Positions 22,001-34,334 of a stretch of DNA of 64,000 nucleotides are shown here, piece by piece. Source of the DNA: Mesaphorura yosii (Eukaryota; Arthropoda; Collembola; Poduromorpha; Tullbergiidae); the NCBI GenBank assembly GCA_009869945.1, contig WIXG01000108.1, forward strand, positions 1-64,000, in the 5' to 3' direction. The position numbers and the translations under genes are program-made. Numbering within the stretch: the first letter of the stretch is position 1; each line of letters opens with the position of its first letter. The notes under the pieces were generated by a model that did not search any database, was not told the DNA's origin, and saw only the letters and a list, made by a program, of their open reading frames with translations.

Positions 22001-25000
22001 CGGGCTGCTGCTGTTGCTGCGGCTGCGAGTCGCTGGCTGCTAATGCAGTCTGAAATGAAGAACAAAAACGAAATTAAAATCAAAATTGAGGAAATTGCAT
22101 CACGCCACAAAGATGAATTGACTTAATTTCTGAGAGATGAATTTCGAAAATGAAAGAATTACGACCAAAATGAATCCTTACAATGCCATGCGCAATGCAC
22201 AATTACAAAGTGTGGCGAATTCCTTCGCTTGCTCACGCTCACATGCAGGCTGACGTGAATTTTTTGGGAATCTCACGTAAAAGTGTTTGATTTCTTGATT
22301 TGCACACCGCAGTAGCAATAAATAATCATGAATGCCAGCTCATTAATTTATTACTAAACTACTGCATTGCGGCCTAACTTATGAACACGTACAAAGAAAT
22401 TCCACTTTCACGAAAACCCAAACGCACTGCACGCTGAAGTTGTGCAAAGACACGACGAGTGCGGTGGCTGTCCGCTTCATTGTTCCTCCAAATTCACACT
22501 CACGAGTGAGCCAACCGGCCACGGGCTCGGCTCGATTGTTGATTATTTCTTGTCTCCTGCGTACGCACACAAGAATTTAAATAGCCGTCAGGCTGAAGAT
22601 GTTTCCAAATGAAAAACATCCTTTTGATTATTGACTTTGCACTAAAACTGCACCAAGAAAGTACGAAAGTGAATGTTATCACTAATATCATTAAACTCGC
22701 GAGTCGCGAATCTTGTGCGAGGTATTGGTAAATCATCATCATCTCAAGGCTGTAATGATAATGGCAGTGGTAATTATTCGAAGTGAAAAATTGAAAAAAA
22801 AGTTCTCGATCAATAATCATCTCGCAAGGCGCAATTTGGCACTTTCAGTGTATAATTTTCACCATCGTGCGAGAATCAAGAGTCGATAATGAAAATGATG
22901 AACTGCTCCGGTTATTTTATCGAGTTGCGCACCAAACGGTAATAAATTACGGGTAACGAAATAATTATGGAGAGTCAAGAGCAAGTTGATTGGATTTTTC
23001 GTCAGCTGAGACCAAGAGGCAAAGTTTTGCAATTGCAAATTTGACGTACGCGTACGAATTACGGATAATGGCAAGAGTGAATGTGAATTTGAATTCTGTG
23101 GAACTTGTAATTAACTCCGTGCGTGTATGCACAAGGGACGCTGATGTAATCATCTCTTCTAATCTCGATTATCGATCGGTGCTTTCAAATTGCTTTGGAC
23201 CGTTTACAAAAATCATCTCTGGCTTTAGCAGCTCGAAATTCGAAATTCGTGCGGCCATTGTTTTGTTTTATCGTATGGCAAGAACAAGAATCAAGACAAC
23301 AACGCAAGAATGTGGGAACGCGCTGATTTTCGTAGTCGTCAAGTGTCGTAACTCGTAACCTCGGCGGAGCAACCTTACGCACATGAATAATTCGAGAAGA
23401 GTTGCAGGTTGAATTGGGGAAGATGCTCGGAGCAATCATCATTACAATTCCTACTCATACGGTCACGTTCACGTTTGCGTTTGCATTCGTCGGAATTTGA
23501 GAATGCCAGGATTATTATTACAATTACGACACATTGCGTTGTTGAGATTCAAATTACAATCATTTGTCATGAGCTCAAGACTCGCATGTCGAGTTCGTGA
23601 AGAGTTTGCGTTCGCCGTTCGCGTCTGGCGTTAAACAATGGAGCCGAAGATCCTCAAGCTCAAATTCTTGCGCATTGTTTTCCTTTCGCTGAGTCTAACT
23701 CCAAGTCAAGACGGTGATTACATAATCGTAATTGTGAGTGAATTACCAATACGAATTACAAATGGCCTGCGAGGGCACGGCACAGTAGGGCTGGGCCTTT
23801 GTAATGTAAGGTTTCAATTCAAATGGCGCAGTCGTTGACTCAAAGAATCAATTTTATGACTTGTGTTATTTTAAGAGGCTTCTGCTGTGAGGTCGCGTCG
23901 AGCGCACGCGTGTGTGTGTGGGTCTTACAATCACAGTCGCTCAATTAAGATTTGTTTTAACAATATTGTTGTTTCGATCCCTCAATCAAGCGTCAAGTCT
24001 CTTGAACGCCCAGCGTCACATCTATTCATCGAACTAATGCGAGGAATTTGATTTTGTTTTAAAAGTGAAATCTCAAGAATAAAATTCAGGCAGACGGGCC
24101 ACAAAGAATGAAGACGTTTGCCCACTTCAAATATGGCCTTTAATAACTCCAAACAGACTCTAAACTACTTTGGAATTCTTCGTCGTGTTCATTTTGGTAT
24201 TCGAATTTCATTGTGCTACAAAGGCTGAAATTAATTGAAACGAGAAGCGGCCAACAAGTTTCCAAAAAAGTCTTGGCATTGCGCTACATTAATCAAATGC
24301 GAGTACCAAGTTGGGCTTACCATTGAATCGAATAAAAGAGGATTTAATTCTCGGCTGTGGCTTCGGCTGCCAGGCAACCGCATTGCATCAAGATTTTATT
24401 CGCCCACCTGTCTTATTATCGCTGTTAAAACGTAGTTTCACTTTTTCAAGTATCGTCTTCCTTTTCCCGTCACTGTCAAACTCACAGCCACAAAATCAAA
24501 GTGGAGCAAGCCAGAAACTTTGCAACTTTGCATCGCCTCGCTTTTATTCAGCTTCAGCCCCCACTTTGCCATTTCTTCTTCATTTTGTCCGTGATTGCGT
24601 CACAAGTTTTGCTAGGCTCAAATGACAAAAGCCAAAAGTTAGTTGTCAATTGCCGTGAACTTTCTGGATACAATTTGAGTGACCTCTTTCGCATCGGCGC
24701 GTGCGAAAACGAATTGGCATTCAAAACTCGTTTTAATTCTTTGTCGTTTCTCGTTGAGGCATCTGGAGACCAAACTCGTGAGTTCTGACTTTTGATTAGT
24801 TTGGCCTCCTTAAACTTCATTCCGAATTTTGCATGGGTTTTGTATTTGTCGTGCCTCACTTGCGAATATTGTTATTTATTTTCAATTGTACCAGCGAACT
24901 GCAAATACAAAATAAATTCAAGGCGGTGTGGGAAACGAAATCTTTAATATTGTTATTATGCATAAAGTACAATGAGTGAATAAATCATTCCACTCCACGC

Positions 25001-27330
25001 CACCGTACTAATTTTAATGCATGCAAACCATGTGCGTGGAAAATGGTTGACTATAATCTACAAGCTATAAGCATATTCATAAAAATTGGCTTCTTGCAAA
25101 GACACACAAGCACAATACAGGCATGGCACAAGGAAATGAGTCTTCCGGACTAAATTTGCCTTTCTCATGCCACAAAAGTCCTCGTTGTTCAGAACCCAAG
25201 ATGAGTACGTGTTTTTATGTGCCTGCGTGTTTGTACATCTTTGTTAATTTTTTGGCAGACTTTTCACCTACTTTACCAATGGCAAAGACTTTATGCTCCT
25301 TTACTCTGGCTGCCTAGAATCAGAATCAGAATCTAGTTCAATAATCCGTAGACCTTTTCATGTGCCCGTACATTTGCAAGTGCTCGGGCAATGCAGTTAA
25401 TCTCGTGAGCTTTTATTTCTGTTTTTGTAAAACTGCATTCTGCATTCGTACTAATTCTGCTGTCGCTGTGCTTATCGTTGCTTTAAATCATTTCTCTCAA
25501 TTGCTCTTGTGTGCTGCGTTAATAGTGCAGTGGTAATAAAAATATATGCACTCGCTGAACTCAAAATTCAAGCTCAGTACATCTGCGTTCCGCAGATGTA
25601 CGTCTCTCCATGCGCGTACTGCCTCATTTACTACGTGCCACAGCTCGATCTTATTTATTAGAACTCAAAGGTCCAAGCGCACGAGCAAAAGCACCGATGT
25701 GGATATGCTTTTGTTCATAGGAAATGTTCGTATAAAGTTTTCGTATCTCGCACAAATCTCATTTTTATCACTTATTAATTACTTTTTTTTATGGGGAAAC
25801 GAGTTCAGACTGAGAATTCTGGTCTGACGGCTGCAAAAGTCTTGCTGGACCAAAAGCACAGGAAATTGGAGTCAGAATGAATGTCAGTGTCGGAACAAGA
25901 CTCCCGTTACGAAAATAAAATGTATGCGTCAGGCGAGGCTCACGGCGGAACAGCGGTCGGCGGGTGGCCAGCATTCAGAAGTTGTTTGACTCACGAACGA
26001 CCAAGATCATGATCAAATGATCAACTCAACGTCAACGTCAAAGTCGCCTTTGTAGTTTTAACAGTACCGTACGAGCTATACGGCTTCAGGTTTTAGTAAA
26101 AACGTGCACGGCAAATACAACACCCACCAAGCCACGAATGAATTAATGAAATGACGCCTGACCGTATTCATAATTCCGATTCATTGGCAAAAATCACGCC
26201 GCGAAAAATTGTTTTACACAACGGAATGCAAATTTATGCTTGTGCTGTTATGTGATACTCCCGCGTCCTGGTAATAATTATCTCTTTAGGAAGCGTGTGC
26301 CTGCAAAAATGCGAAAATGCAAATTTGCGAGTCGCGAATCGTAAATTGTGGCTTACATTCCCAATTGCGGGGTTCCTCAGGTTTTGGAAAAGGATTATTA
26401 TCGGAATATTTCGCATGGCAATGCAAATTGCACAATTAATTCAGGTTCAGAAGAGTTTGTTGACTTGACTCGTGCAATGTGCAACACGGCGCAGTAAAGG
26501 CTTGGTCCGTCCGTTATTTGATCAGGCTGCCAATTAATGTATCAATGAGGGAGGGAGATGAATGAAGCATGAGACAAAGTCAAGTTTTGTTTTTCATCCC
26601 ATCATTCAATCTCTGAATCTCTGCTGTGCATTTACCAGCGCTAACAAGAAAATTTAATTTTCTTGCTCGGCCGAGAAGGAATGAAATTAAGGAAGTGTGA
26701 AATTAATCTTGCACTGCCTTGAGCTGCGGTTTCTATTGTAGTTGTTACGCACCACATGTTTGTGGAAGAGCAAGGCGAGCAATAAGCCATAAATTCCAAC
26801 TTCGGCTCGGCACTCGGCGGTGCTGTGTTGATTACAAAAAGCCGAATGTGTTTTGCATTTGTAGTACGATCGTCGTGTGAGAAATTACACATTTTTATGA
26901 GTACATGGATTCCGTTCCAATTCGAAGCCAAGACTCTAGATTCGACTCGACTCTTTTGTCAACAAAATGCTGAAACATGTGGCTAGAATTGGCATAAGAA
27001 TAAGAAACAAGGAATCGAACCGACGCCGGCGACTTGGTCGAGAGAGGAGGAAATACAAAGCAGAGAAATTAGTTCACGGTGCAATCTTACAATCCAAAAC
27101 CAAAGTGTAAAATTCCAATATTAAATTACAGCGGCGAATATTAAAGGACTCTTTGACCTACCAAAGACACAGAACGTGGGCCTAGAGCTTCTTTGTCCGT
27201 CGACGGAGTGGCCGAAGTGGCATCCAAATTAGCAGCTGAACGGTGATCCTGGTTGTTATTCTTAGCGTCAATGTCGATGTCTCGCTTCGTGTAAAAGTCA
27301 GCACACGAATTTGTGCTTTTCTTCGATGCC
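16015..27330 (-). CDS. Coiled-coil and PDZ scaffold protein, 5' end not found
   Basis: I do not recognise the family. Exons in reading order: 27330-27162, 22049-21933, 21191-20914, 20179-19967, 19871-19716, 17463-17067, 16993-16599 and 16528-16015. Every join keeps phase, giving at least 745 residues. The first part is low-complexity (Gln, Ser, Gly, His). Next come coiled coils with KELEVLRQSVKDKEHLI, a Lys/Glu-rich helix and QQAELEYELEREELN. A PDZ-type domain follows (YVGLHSFEVMYDAQ, GDRIVEINGTMV, PLRLVIMR) with a poly-Pro stretch. A second coiled coil (LALVSNKLEQVNIEKREL) and a basic Ser-rich C-terminus ending CQLAKF complete it. This order suggests a junctional or synaptic scaffold; that is inferred. 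The 27330 exon is least certain, resting on phase agreement and splice sites. It opens mid-codon, so at least one upstream exon is missing. A strong donor (AGA|GTAAGT) at 36575 could mark a leader exon. Confidence 0.72.
17492..17797 (-). CDS. Possible nested small membrane protein in an intron of the PDZ gene
   Basis: A complete 101-codon frame from ATG lies inside the 2.25-kb intron 17464-19715 on the same strand as its host. It begins MNSDSGPNLLRLLDDIKTG, contains two Cys (PCTF, MTCNQ) and then a long hydrophobic segment (LILLAVSLFSLIAVCRVLI) continuing to LINLITARVF. That predicts one or two membrane passes. I see no clear promoter or poly(A) signal, and it ends 28 bp before the PDZ exon. 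It could be chance, a retained-intron isoform or a real micro-gene. Confidence 0.2.
   Translation of the reverse strand: MNSDSGPNLLRLLDDIKTGLLDSSLRRPCTFNVVQPTFTTMTCNQELEPDSQSYSQKLILLAVSLFSLIAVCRVLIDYVTILINLITARVFINELRPAHDA
18102..18183 (+). CDS. Possible orphan signal-peptide exon
   Basis: ATG at 18102 opens MEPLSYAYKTLSLFYCLVLS followed by QQPICSE, which reads like a cleavable signal peptide, and meets a donor-like G|GTATGC at 18184. Without splicing the frame ends after 43 codons. It is antisense within an intron of the PDZ gene. No downstream plus-strand exon was recognised, so support is weak. Confidence 0.15.
22050..27161. other. Large intron of the PDZ gene, no supported exon inside
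   Basis: About 5.1 kb between two assembled minus-strand exons. It contains only short open frames, a short TG run near 23911 and a small inverted repeat (CAAGAAAA/TTTTCTTG) at about 26645-26665. If the 27330-27162 exon is wrong, this becomes upstream sequence. Confidence 0.45.
23638..23838 (+). CDS. Possible short secreted-protein frame
   Basis: A 66-codon frame begins MEPKILKLKFLRIVFLSLSL, which has the charge and hydrophobic pattern of a signal peptide, then TPSQDGDY. A donor-like G|GTGATT follows the first 25 codons. It is antisense in a large intron of the PDZ gene. There is no homology I know and no partner exon found. Confidence 0.13.
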   Translation: MEPKILKLKFLRIVFLSLSLTPSQDGDYIIVIVSELPIRITNGLRGHGTVGLGLCNVRFQFKWRSR

Positions 27331-30300
27331 CTGAAAATCAGAAACGACAGCACAATATGAAATCCGATTATGTCTCGAATCGCGTGTGAGATGTGCATGA
27401 GTCAAATTTCACTTTTTAATTATGATGGACCCAAATGCAAATGCAAATACATGCGACCACAGCCTCATTTTATGTGCATAATAACACGTCGGTCGACGCG
27501 TTTCGTACTCAATTCCATTTAGCAGCATTGTTCTTGAAAATGAAATGAAAATACGCAAAATCACTCTCGTACGTGCAGTTAATTGACATAGGAGATGAAG
27601 GAGAAGGTTTTAAGCTCTTAAGCATCTTATACGCCAATGCCAACGACGACAATGAAGATGACATTACAGTTTACAATCACAGTAAGCCAGCCAAGCCACA
27701 ATTACAGAATTGAGAATTACGAACCTGACGAGCTTAACTTGAACTCAAACGAATGCACTTGCGTGTGCGTGATCAGATTGTTTGCGGATTAAAATTAGTC
27801 TCGTCGCACTTGTGGCAAAAATTGCCTGTTCACGGATTAAGTCAACGAAGAGTCAAGATTCTCAGATGCACTTGCACAGGCGTGTGGTTTAACACACTGA
27901 ACTGTTTCGCTTTGTGCACGCGTGCCTAGATCGCTGATCAGCAGGAGAAGGGGATTAGTTGACAATTATTTGACAGCCGAGAGACGCAGGCCCATAACCA
28001 TTTGTCTTGTCGCTGCACAGCACTAACGCTTCGCTTGTTCAGGAAGATTTTCGCATAAAAAACTTCCAGTTTTAGACTGAACACTGGAAACGTCTTCCCA
28101 TTTACGACTTGAACGACACAAACAAAAAAACAATGGCTATCGCAGTCCAAATGGAGAAAGAGAAACTGGTGCGTGCGCGTGGAGCGTGTTGCTCGTTCAA
28201 GACTCGGCGTGCGAATGAAAATGAAGAAAAGTCAGCCGAGACTTCTCTGATGTTCAAGACTCAAGAGGCTCATGAATAAGAAGAAACCTGCTGCTTGCCT
28301 GTAGCCAACGTCTAACACTGCTGAGACGCGCAGACAGAGAATTTCTTGAGGTCTGCATATTACGAACAATTTATGGTATTGTTGCTGTTTCTGTTTCCCT
28401 TTCACAAGGCTGAGGCTTAAACCTAAAGTAAAGATTTGTATTTTGTATCAACAACAGCAATTCGAAGCGAGATGAGCAAGATGAAGATGAAGAAGAGACT
28501 CTTGAAGCCATTAAGCGGATACGTCGCACGGCACGGCACTGCAAGAAGGGTTGAATCAGTTGGTGCTGGTGAAGTACCAAACGAGATTTGGTGTTCGCGT
28601 TCATTATTAATGTCCATCTGCTCGTCCGTCCGTCGCGGATCGAAACCGTGCGTAATATTATTGCATTTCATTAATTCAAAATTCAACAACTTATGCCAAT
28701 GCCAATGTCAATGCCGCGCCGAGAAGGCCGCATTCGCGTCGTGTCTTGCGTCCGTCTCAGGAATGTGCTGGATTTTGAGGAACCTGTTTCTGCTTCGGCC
28801 GTGCGTTCTCGTTTTTTCTCTTTTTCTTGCATTTTACAAAATGACTTGCTGCAATCTCCGTCCGGATCGCTTCAACTTTGCACTTGGATTGGGGTCCGCG
28901 GGTCTCGCTTGGGTTTGAGTGCTTATTTGTACGAAGTTGACGGCGACTCGGCGGAGGGTGCACGGCGAAGATGAATCGAGACAAAATATGCGCATTACAA
29001 CTCAAAGTGCATGAAAAAATGTGAAATTTGTACAGAGACACGAATGTGAACACGAGAGCAGAATTCCTGTGCACCGACGCTGCTATGACCTCGCAACCAT
29101 TTGATCCTTTCCGTTGACTCTTCTTCTGAGATTTGAACAAATGTAAAGAAAATGTCAGTCAAGACATCCCAGGACGGAGTGAGTAAAAAGAAACAAGCAG
29201 CGCACGGCAGAACTTTGTCCTAATCTGTTCAAGATTACTCAACAACTGAAGGCAATGCAAGGGTTGAACGTTGAAGTTTGTACAAATGTGTTCGAGAGTT
29301 CGAGTCTCCCTGCGCTGTCTACGATTTCGAATTGATGAAGATGTACGGAATAATTAATCTAGTTTATCCAGCCTCAAGCTCTTGCCTGAGTCACACTCAT
29401 CGTGTAGGACGCCGTGACAAAAATAAGGAAAGGACGTCAAGACACGAAGAGGCAGATGATCAATCGTGTGAATAAATGAATGATCACTTGCCGCACTTGA
29501 ATGAATGACAAAACGCGCCGTACGTACTGGAGGAAGATCTGCATGTGACCAAGTAACGCGAAACCAGAAATGTCCATTTCAAGAATAAAAATGAAGACGA
29601 ACATGAAGCCCAAAATTGAAATGACCTTTACACAACCGTTGATTCCGCATTTACAAACGTGGGCGCATCCCCCTGACTTTGACGAGCAAATGTATGCCAG
29701 GCGCCATGTCAACTGTCAACTGCCAGAGACCCACGACTTGATTAGCGTCATCTAAGTACAGAATTCGAGGCTCAAATTCATTAAAATTAAACGAAAAGGA
29801 ATTGAATTTGGTCCACTTTTCCTGCCAACGTAGTGCCTTAGCGCCTGACGCTTGATTTCCCTTTCGGCTAATTGCCATCAAATGACTGAGTTCATTAAGA
29901 AATTGCGCTTCTGGACTCTGTGCTCGATGTCAATTATCTCGCAATCGTGTTTCACTATCGCTATCGCGCATATTCCCAGCCGTAGTTAATTATGATTGCA
30001 ATTTCTGCACTGCTCGCACGCATTGCTCTGTTGTGGGCGATCGGTATCACCTGCACGAGGTCAACTCGGTGAACTTTAGTGGCAGCAGGGAGTCATTAAA
30101 AGCTGAACTTTCATGTAGCACATTATTTTTAAAGCGGCGACATGCTTTTAATCACAACAACCTGTTTTTTATTCTCAGCTGCGGTTCTTCGGTACCTTTT
30201 GCTTTTACGTGTGCACCTTGTTGCAAAAAATAATTACAATTTGTACTCACTCGCCGCTCTGTTTTGGCTTTCTTAACCTTTTGCCCGTGGATCGCACTTC

Positions 30301-31363
30301 CGTTGTAGTAATTTGCTTGCGTTTGGCGAATGCGAATGAATGACGGCTTCCTAATTACCGTGATTGCTTTGATGGGATCGTCACCCCAACCGCGCGCAAT
30401 GATAAGAAGTAAGTTATTTTGACGTTAATGCAGAATTACAAATTATAATTGCGAGAACATGAGCTGAGCCCTGACAGGAACGGTAAAGAATGGATACAAC
30501 GACTTGAAATTCATCGCAATATTTTAAAGTAGCTGGAGTCGGCTCGACTACGAGCTTTACTCAACTGTTGTTTTGCCCCTTGGCTTAAACATAGTCCACA
30601 TATACTCTGCGCAGATTTCGTAACAATCATCAACGTGACAAGCGCCTGCTTCTGTTCGAATTGCGTAATGACGTTGCAAAATTTGCTCTTGTCACGGGCA
30701 AATGCGAAACAGTTGATATTATTATTAGAATTCGGGCCCCTCACAGAAAAATTCTCAATTAGCTTTTTACGTTCCATCTTTCTATATTTACTACACATTT
30801 ATGACTTCTTACCTGATTCCTTTGTAGCGGCGCAGATTCGACTCGCTCAATGGAGTTGGCGAATTCATTTTGAACCAGACCAGCTATCCGGCGTAAAATG
30901 TCACAGTTTCAAGTCTTTAACCTTCACACAGCCCACTTTTCGCGTTGGCGTCGTATTTTGAAGCCCCTTCACAAAATCTTACGGTATACTTTTCACTGAA
31001 GTTTTATTGCTCACAAATGTCACAGAAACAGCTTGCAACTTGCGGCTCCATTGTTGTTGTTCGCAGTTCAGGATACAAGTCCGTAGGATGTGGACGCGTA
31101 ATGCATCTTCACCTTGTATGTGCAGAAGTCATAAAACCATATGTATTCGCTGGTGGCAGTAAACTACTGATCAGTCCGGCGATAAGGTCCTTCGCAGCTC
31201 CCTGCAATCTGCACCTGTAATATGCAAGAGAAGATTAAAATTGATCTCGAACCTCGGCACAGCATTACATTCTGCATTGCCCATGTAGCCGATGAGACTC
31301 TAATTCACAAAACACAAACTGCTAGCGGGAGGCAATAATTCAGTAGGCGTACTCAGGCGTGTT

Positions 31364-32024
31364 TAGCAGTTGAGCAATTGAGCAGTTTGGCAGATTGATC
31401 TACCCAAGTATCAAAGCAAAATTCATTCAATTTTGCGGAATTTAAGCAAGAATATTGAGCATAATTTTAACTCCACCGGTGTCAGATAATTTAATCGCGC
31501 GAACTCGTTGAGGTCGGCGCTATCTTGGAAGCATTCACGAATCATAACATTGCTCGCAAATCTTGTGGCTACTTGCAGGACATTTAACTTACGTCCGTCG
31601 ACACCCTCTCTAATTTGTATCGTCGACACGAAGTTTAAAGAATAAAAACCTTCTCCTCTGTCTTCCCACAATTTGGGGCTTATTCGGCCCGTTTGTCGAA
31701 CTGGAAGTTATTTGATCGCTCCCGCACATGTAGTTCGTAAAATTGATTAACTTTAATACGCTAATCAAATCTATCAGTTAACAAATCACAAAATTTCATT
31801 ATATAAAAATTAAAACTAATTTAATTTCGAGCAGAAGAATTTGAGCTTAATTCGATGGAAAATGAACGTGGTAACTGGTAATTTTTTTTAGTTTGGCAGA
31901 TCGAGACATGCCCTTTTGTTTGGTAGAAGTGCCAATGCTTGGCAGATGCGATTGCCTGCAATTTTTGTCACGTGATTTGGCAGTTCGGCAGATCTGCCAA
32001 ACTGCTCAAATGTTCAACTGTCAA
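31364..32024. repeat. ~660-bp segment flanked by imperfect inverted repeats
   Basis: The left arm, near 31368-31398, contains TTGAGCAGTTTGGCAGAT. The right arm, near 31994-32023, contains its complement ATCTGCCAAACTGCTCAA. The match extends about 30 bp with a few mismatches. The right arm also carries a perfect 12-bp palindrome (GGCAGATCTGCC), and TTGGCAGAT recurs near 31895 and 31951. I see no clean target-site duplication. It could be a degraded MITE-like element or a hairpin-forming locus. The minus strand inside has an 82-codon frame with PVELKLCSIF that I do not recognise. Confidence 0.4.
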
Positions 32025-34310
32025 GGTCTCAACTTGAATGCCCCTAGTATAACAAGAAGCCCAGCTTGTATTCTCAATGACAGTAATCAATCAATCATGC
32101 ATTATGAGCGTCCTGCCTGCCTCCTTGCCCTTATTGGTCAATTAATTGCCACAACACACGAACGGCGACATGCACAACAATTAACTTGAGAGTCGAGAAA
32201 CAATAATGGAGAAACTTGCTTAAGGATGAGGCTCACAGTTGGCTAATTGGAGTACGAAAACAACGACGCCTAATTTGATCACAATAAAATAATTCTGTCC
32301 GCCTAATTTATTAACTTGTATCACAATTGTTGATCTTTCCCCACTCGCGCCCAGGTCTAGGGAAGGCACAGTAATAGATATCAAGTATCCTGCTTGGCTT
32401 GTGTAGAAAAGACAAAGGTGAACTTGTTCTCTAATTTGCATCTAATTAGGTCCATTAATTCACCCTAATTACAAGATTTGGGGACTTGTGCTCGTAAATC
32501 TCGTGCATTTTGTATCAGGTCGTGTTTTATGAGCCAGTTTACCTTTTTGAAAATTCTGCAAAAAGTAAATTTAATTCTGAGCGTTCTCTAAAATTGAAAG
32601 TCACAGTCACAAAACACAAACAGACATCACAACTGAACAACCGATAGCCGGCCGACGTGAAACGAGAAGCTCGACGCACGGTTGACATCACAGGATGACA
32701 ACTGGATTGAAAGTGAAGCGAGCCACGGGCACAGCAACAATGTAGCGCACTTCATCTTCGACTGCAGGGCAATATGAAATAATGAGATGAGAAGTTAAAG
32801 TGCAGTAAACCATAACCATAGTCATCATCTCGGTACTCGACGCTTGGCGCTCGCACCAGCCGCAGGATGCGAGCAGAGTTTCTTCGCTTCGTGAGTCCAA
32901 TTTTTCTCCTTCTTGTTATATAAATATTAAATATTAATGTAATAACATAATATACGGCAGCGGCTCCGAGTTTAATAATGTAATTTTTTCGATCATGAAT
33001 TCTGCGCAAGATTTCGCAATGGACTCCGTCGCGTTGGCTTCTCGACACGACCGACCCCCGCTGTCAATTGTCAATTTACTTGGGATCGTATAACAGTCTG
33101 GCTCATTTTAACGACTTTACCATATTTGAGCGTCTTATTGTCATTTGATGCAGTGACATAAAATATTCGTATTAGATTTCAATATAATGGAAATATTATT
33201 TCAAGGATAATTTTCATTTCATCCTCTATTGTATTCTTATGCGGAGTTTATGAGGAATTTTTGCCGTTTGCAATCTGAATTTGCATTGACGGTGTGAAAT
33301 TCTTCTGTGCAAAGCAAATACTCGCCGGGCACGAGTAATGGTACCCATTCAAACATAATTTAGCTGCTCTTTGAAACGAAAATTCTAACGAATTTACATT
33401 CATGAAAATTAGAAAGGAAATCGCCGCGCCGAGCCGCTTGCACTATTTACATTTGATTTTGATTTACGAGCCGGTAATGAAGAGATTATTAAACCATGCC
33501 GAAGATATTAATAGCTTTCGTAAATTGTATTTGATCTGCTTTGGATAAGAAACACAAAGGCAAAGGCTTCATATATTGCAAAGAAAGCACACCGAATCAC
33601 AGAAGCGCAATTACACGAAGTTGAACAAGACCAGACTTTGATTGAGTTGCATGCAAATTATTGATGACAGAGATGAACCATGAATCTTCTCCTGCCCACA
33701 CAGATCAATAATATTCCTCACACACATCATTCACCGTACGTATTGCCAAAAACCACCACCACCACCATCAATGGCCATTATCTATCGCAATTACGATCGA
33801 ATTGAAGATGATCGCTGAAAACATTTATATGACCGTGTAAACACAAGCACAAAACTAATTTCTGGTTGGAGGGAAATTCGTCGCTGTTCATGGTTCAATA
33901 AAAATGTGAGTTCAACTTTTTTTTCGAGCAAAGCTTCCGCAAATATTGACAATGGTTTGATCTCGAATTACGCGTTAAAGTTCTTTCTCGATGGCGAGTT
34001 TAGTATTCAATTGGCTGAGTGTACAATTCTTCGAGCTTAAGATCAATGCACAATTTCGGAGGATTCATGCTTGCATTCCCGTCCATTAAGGAAAACATGA
34101 CGTGCAAAACACGCGACTGTGGAGATGTCAGCCATGATTACGATCACAGTTGACATTTTTGCCTGGCTATTTGCGCTTTGAGTTTGAGTCGTGAAGCCGG
34201 CTCACCGCCACGGTAAATATTCAGCGAAATATTCGACTGCTCATGCCATTATCAGTACAATGCGAGCCTTCAATACTTACTTGGTGCAATACAATACAAA
34301 ATAAACGCGT

Positions 34311-34334
34311 CAATGATCATGATCATGATCATTG
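34311..34334. repeat. Perfect 24-bp palindrome of ATGATC units
   Basis: CAATGATCATGATC followed by ATGATCATTG forms an uninterrupted self-complementary stretch built from the repeated unit ATGATC. It is in non-coding DNA. It may be a simple-sequence expansion. Confidence 0.7.

Noticed and set aside
24501..24788. Plus-strand frame with a hydrophobic stretch (CHFFFILSVIASQVLLG)
   Set aside because: The hydrophobic segment sits well inside the frame, so it is not a signal peptide. There is no domain or splice support.
6997..27040. Minus-strand GGTTCGATTCC near 27006-27020 resembling a tRNA T-loop
   Set aside because: The flanking bases do not pair into a T-stem and no anticodon or acceptor arm can be folded around it.
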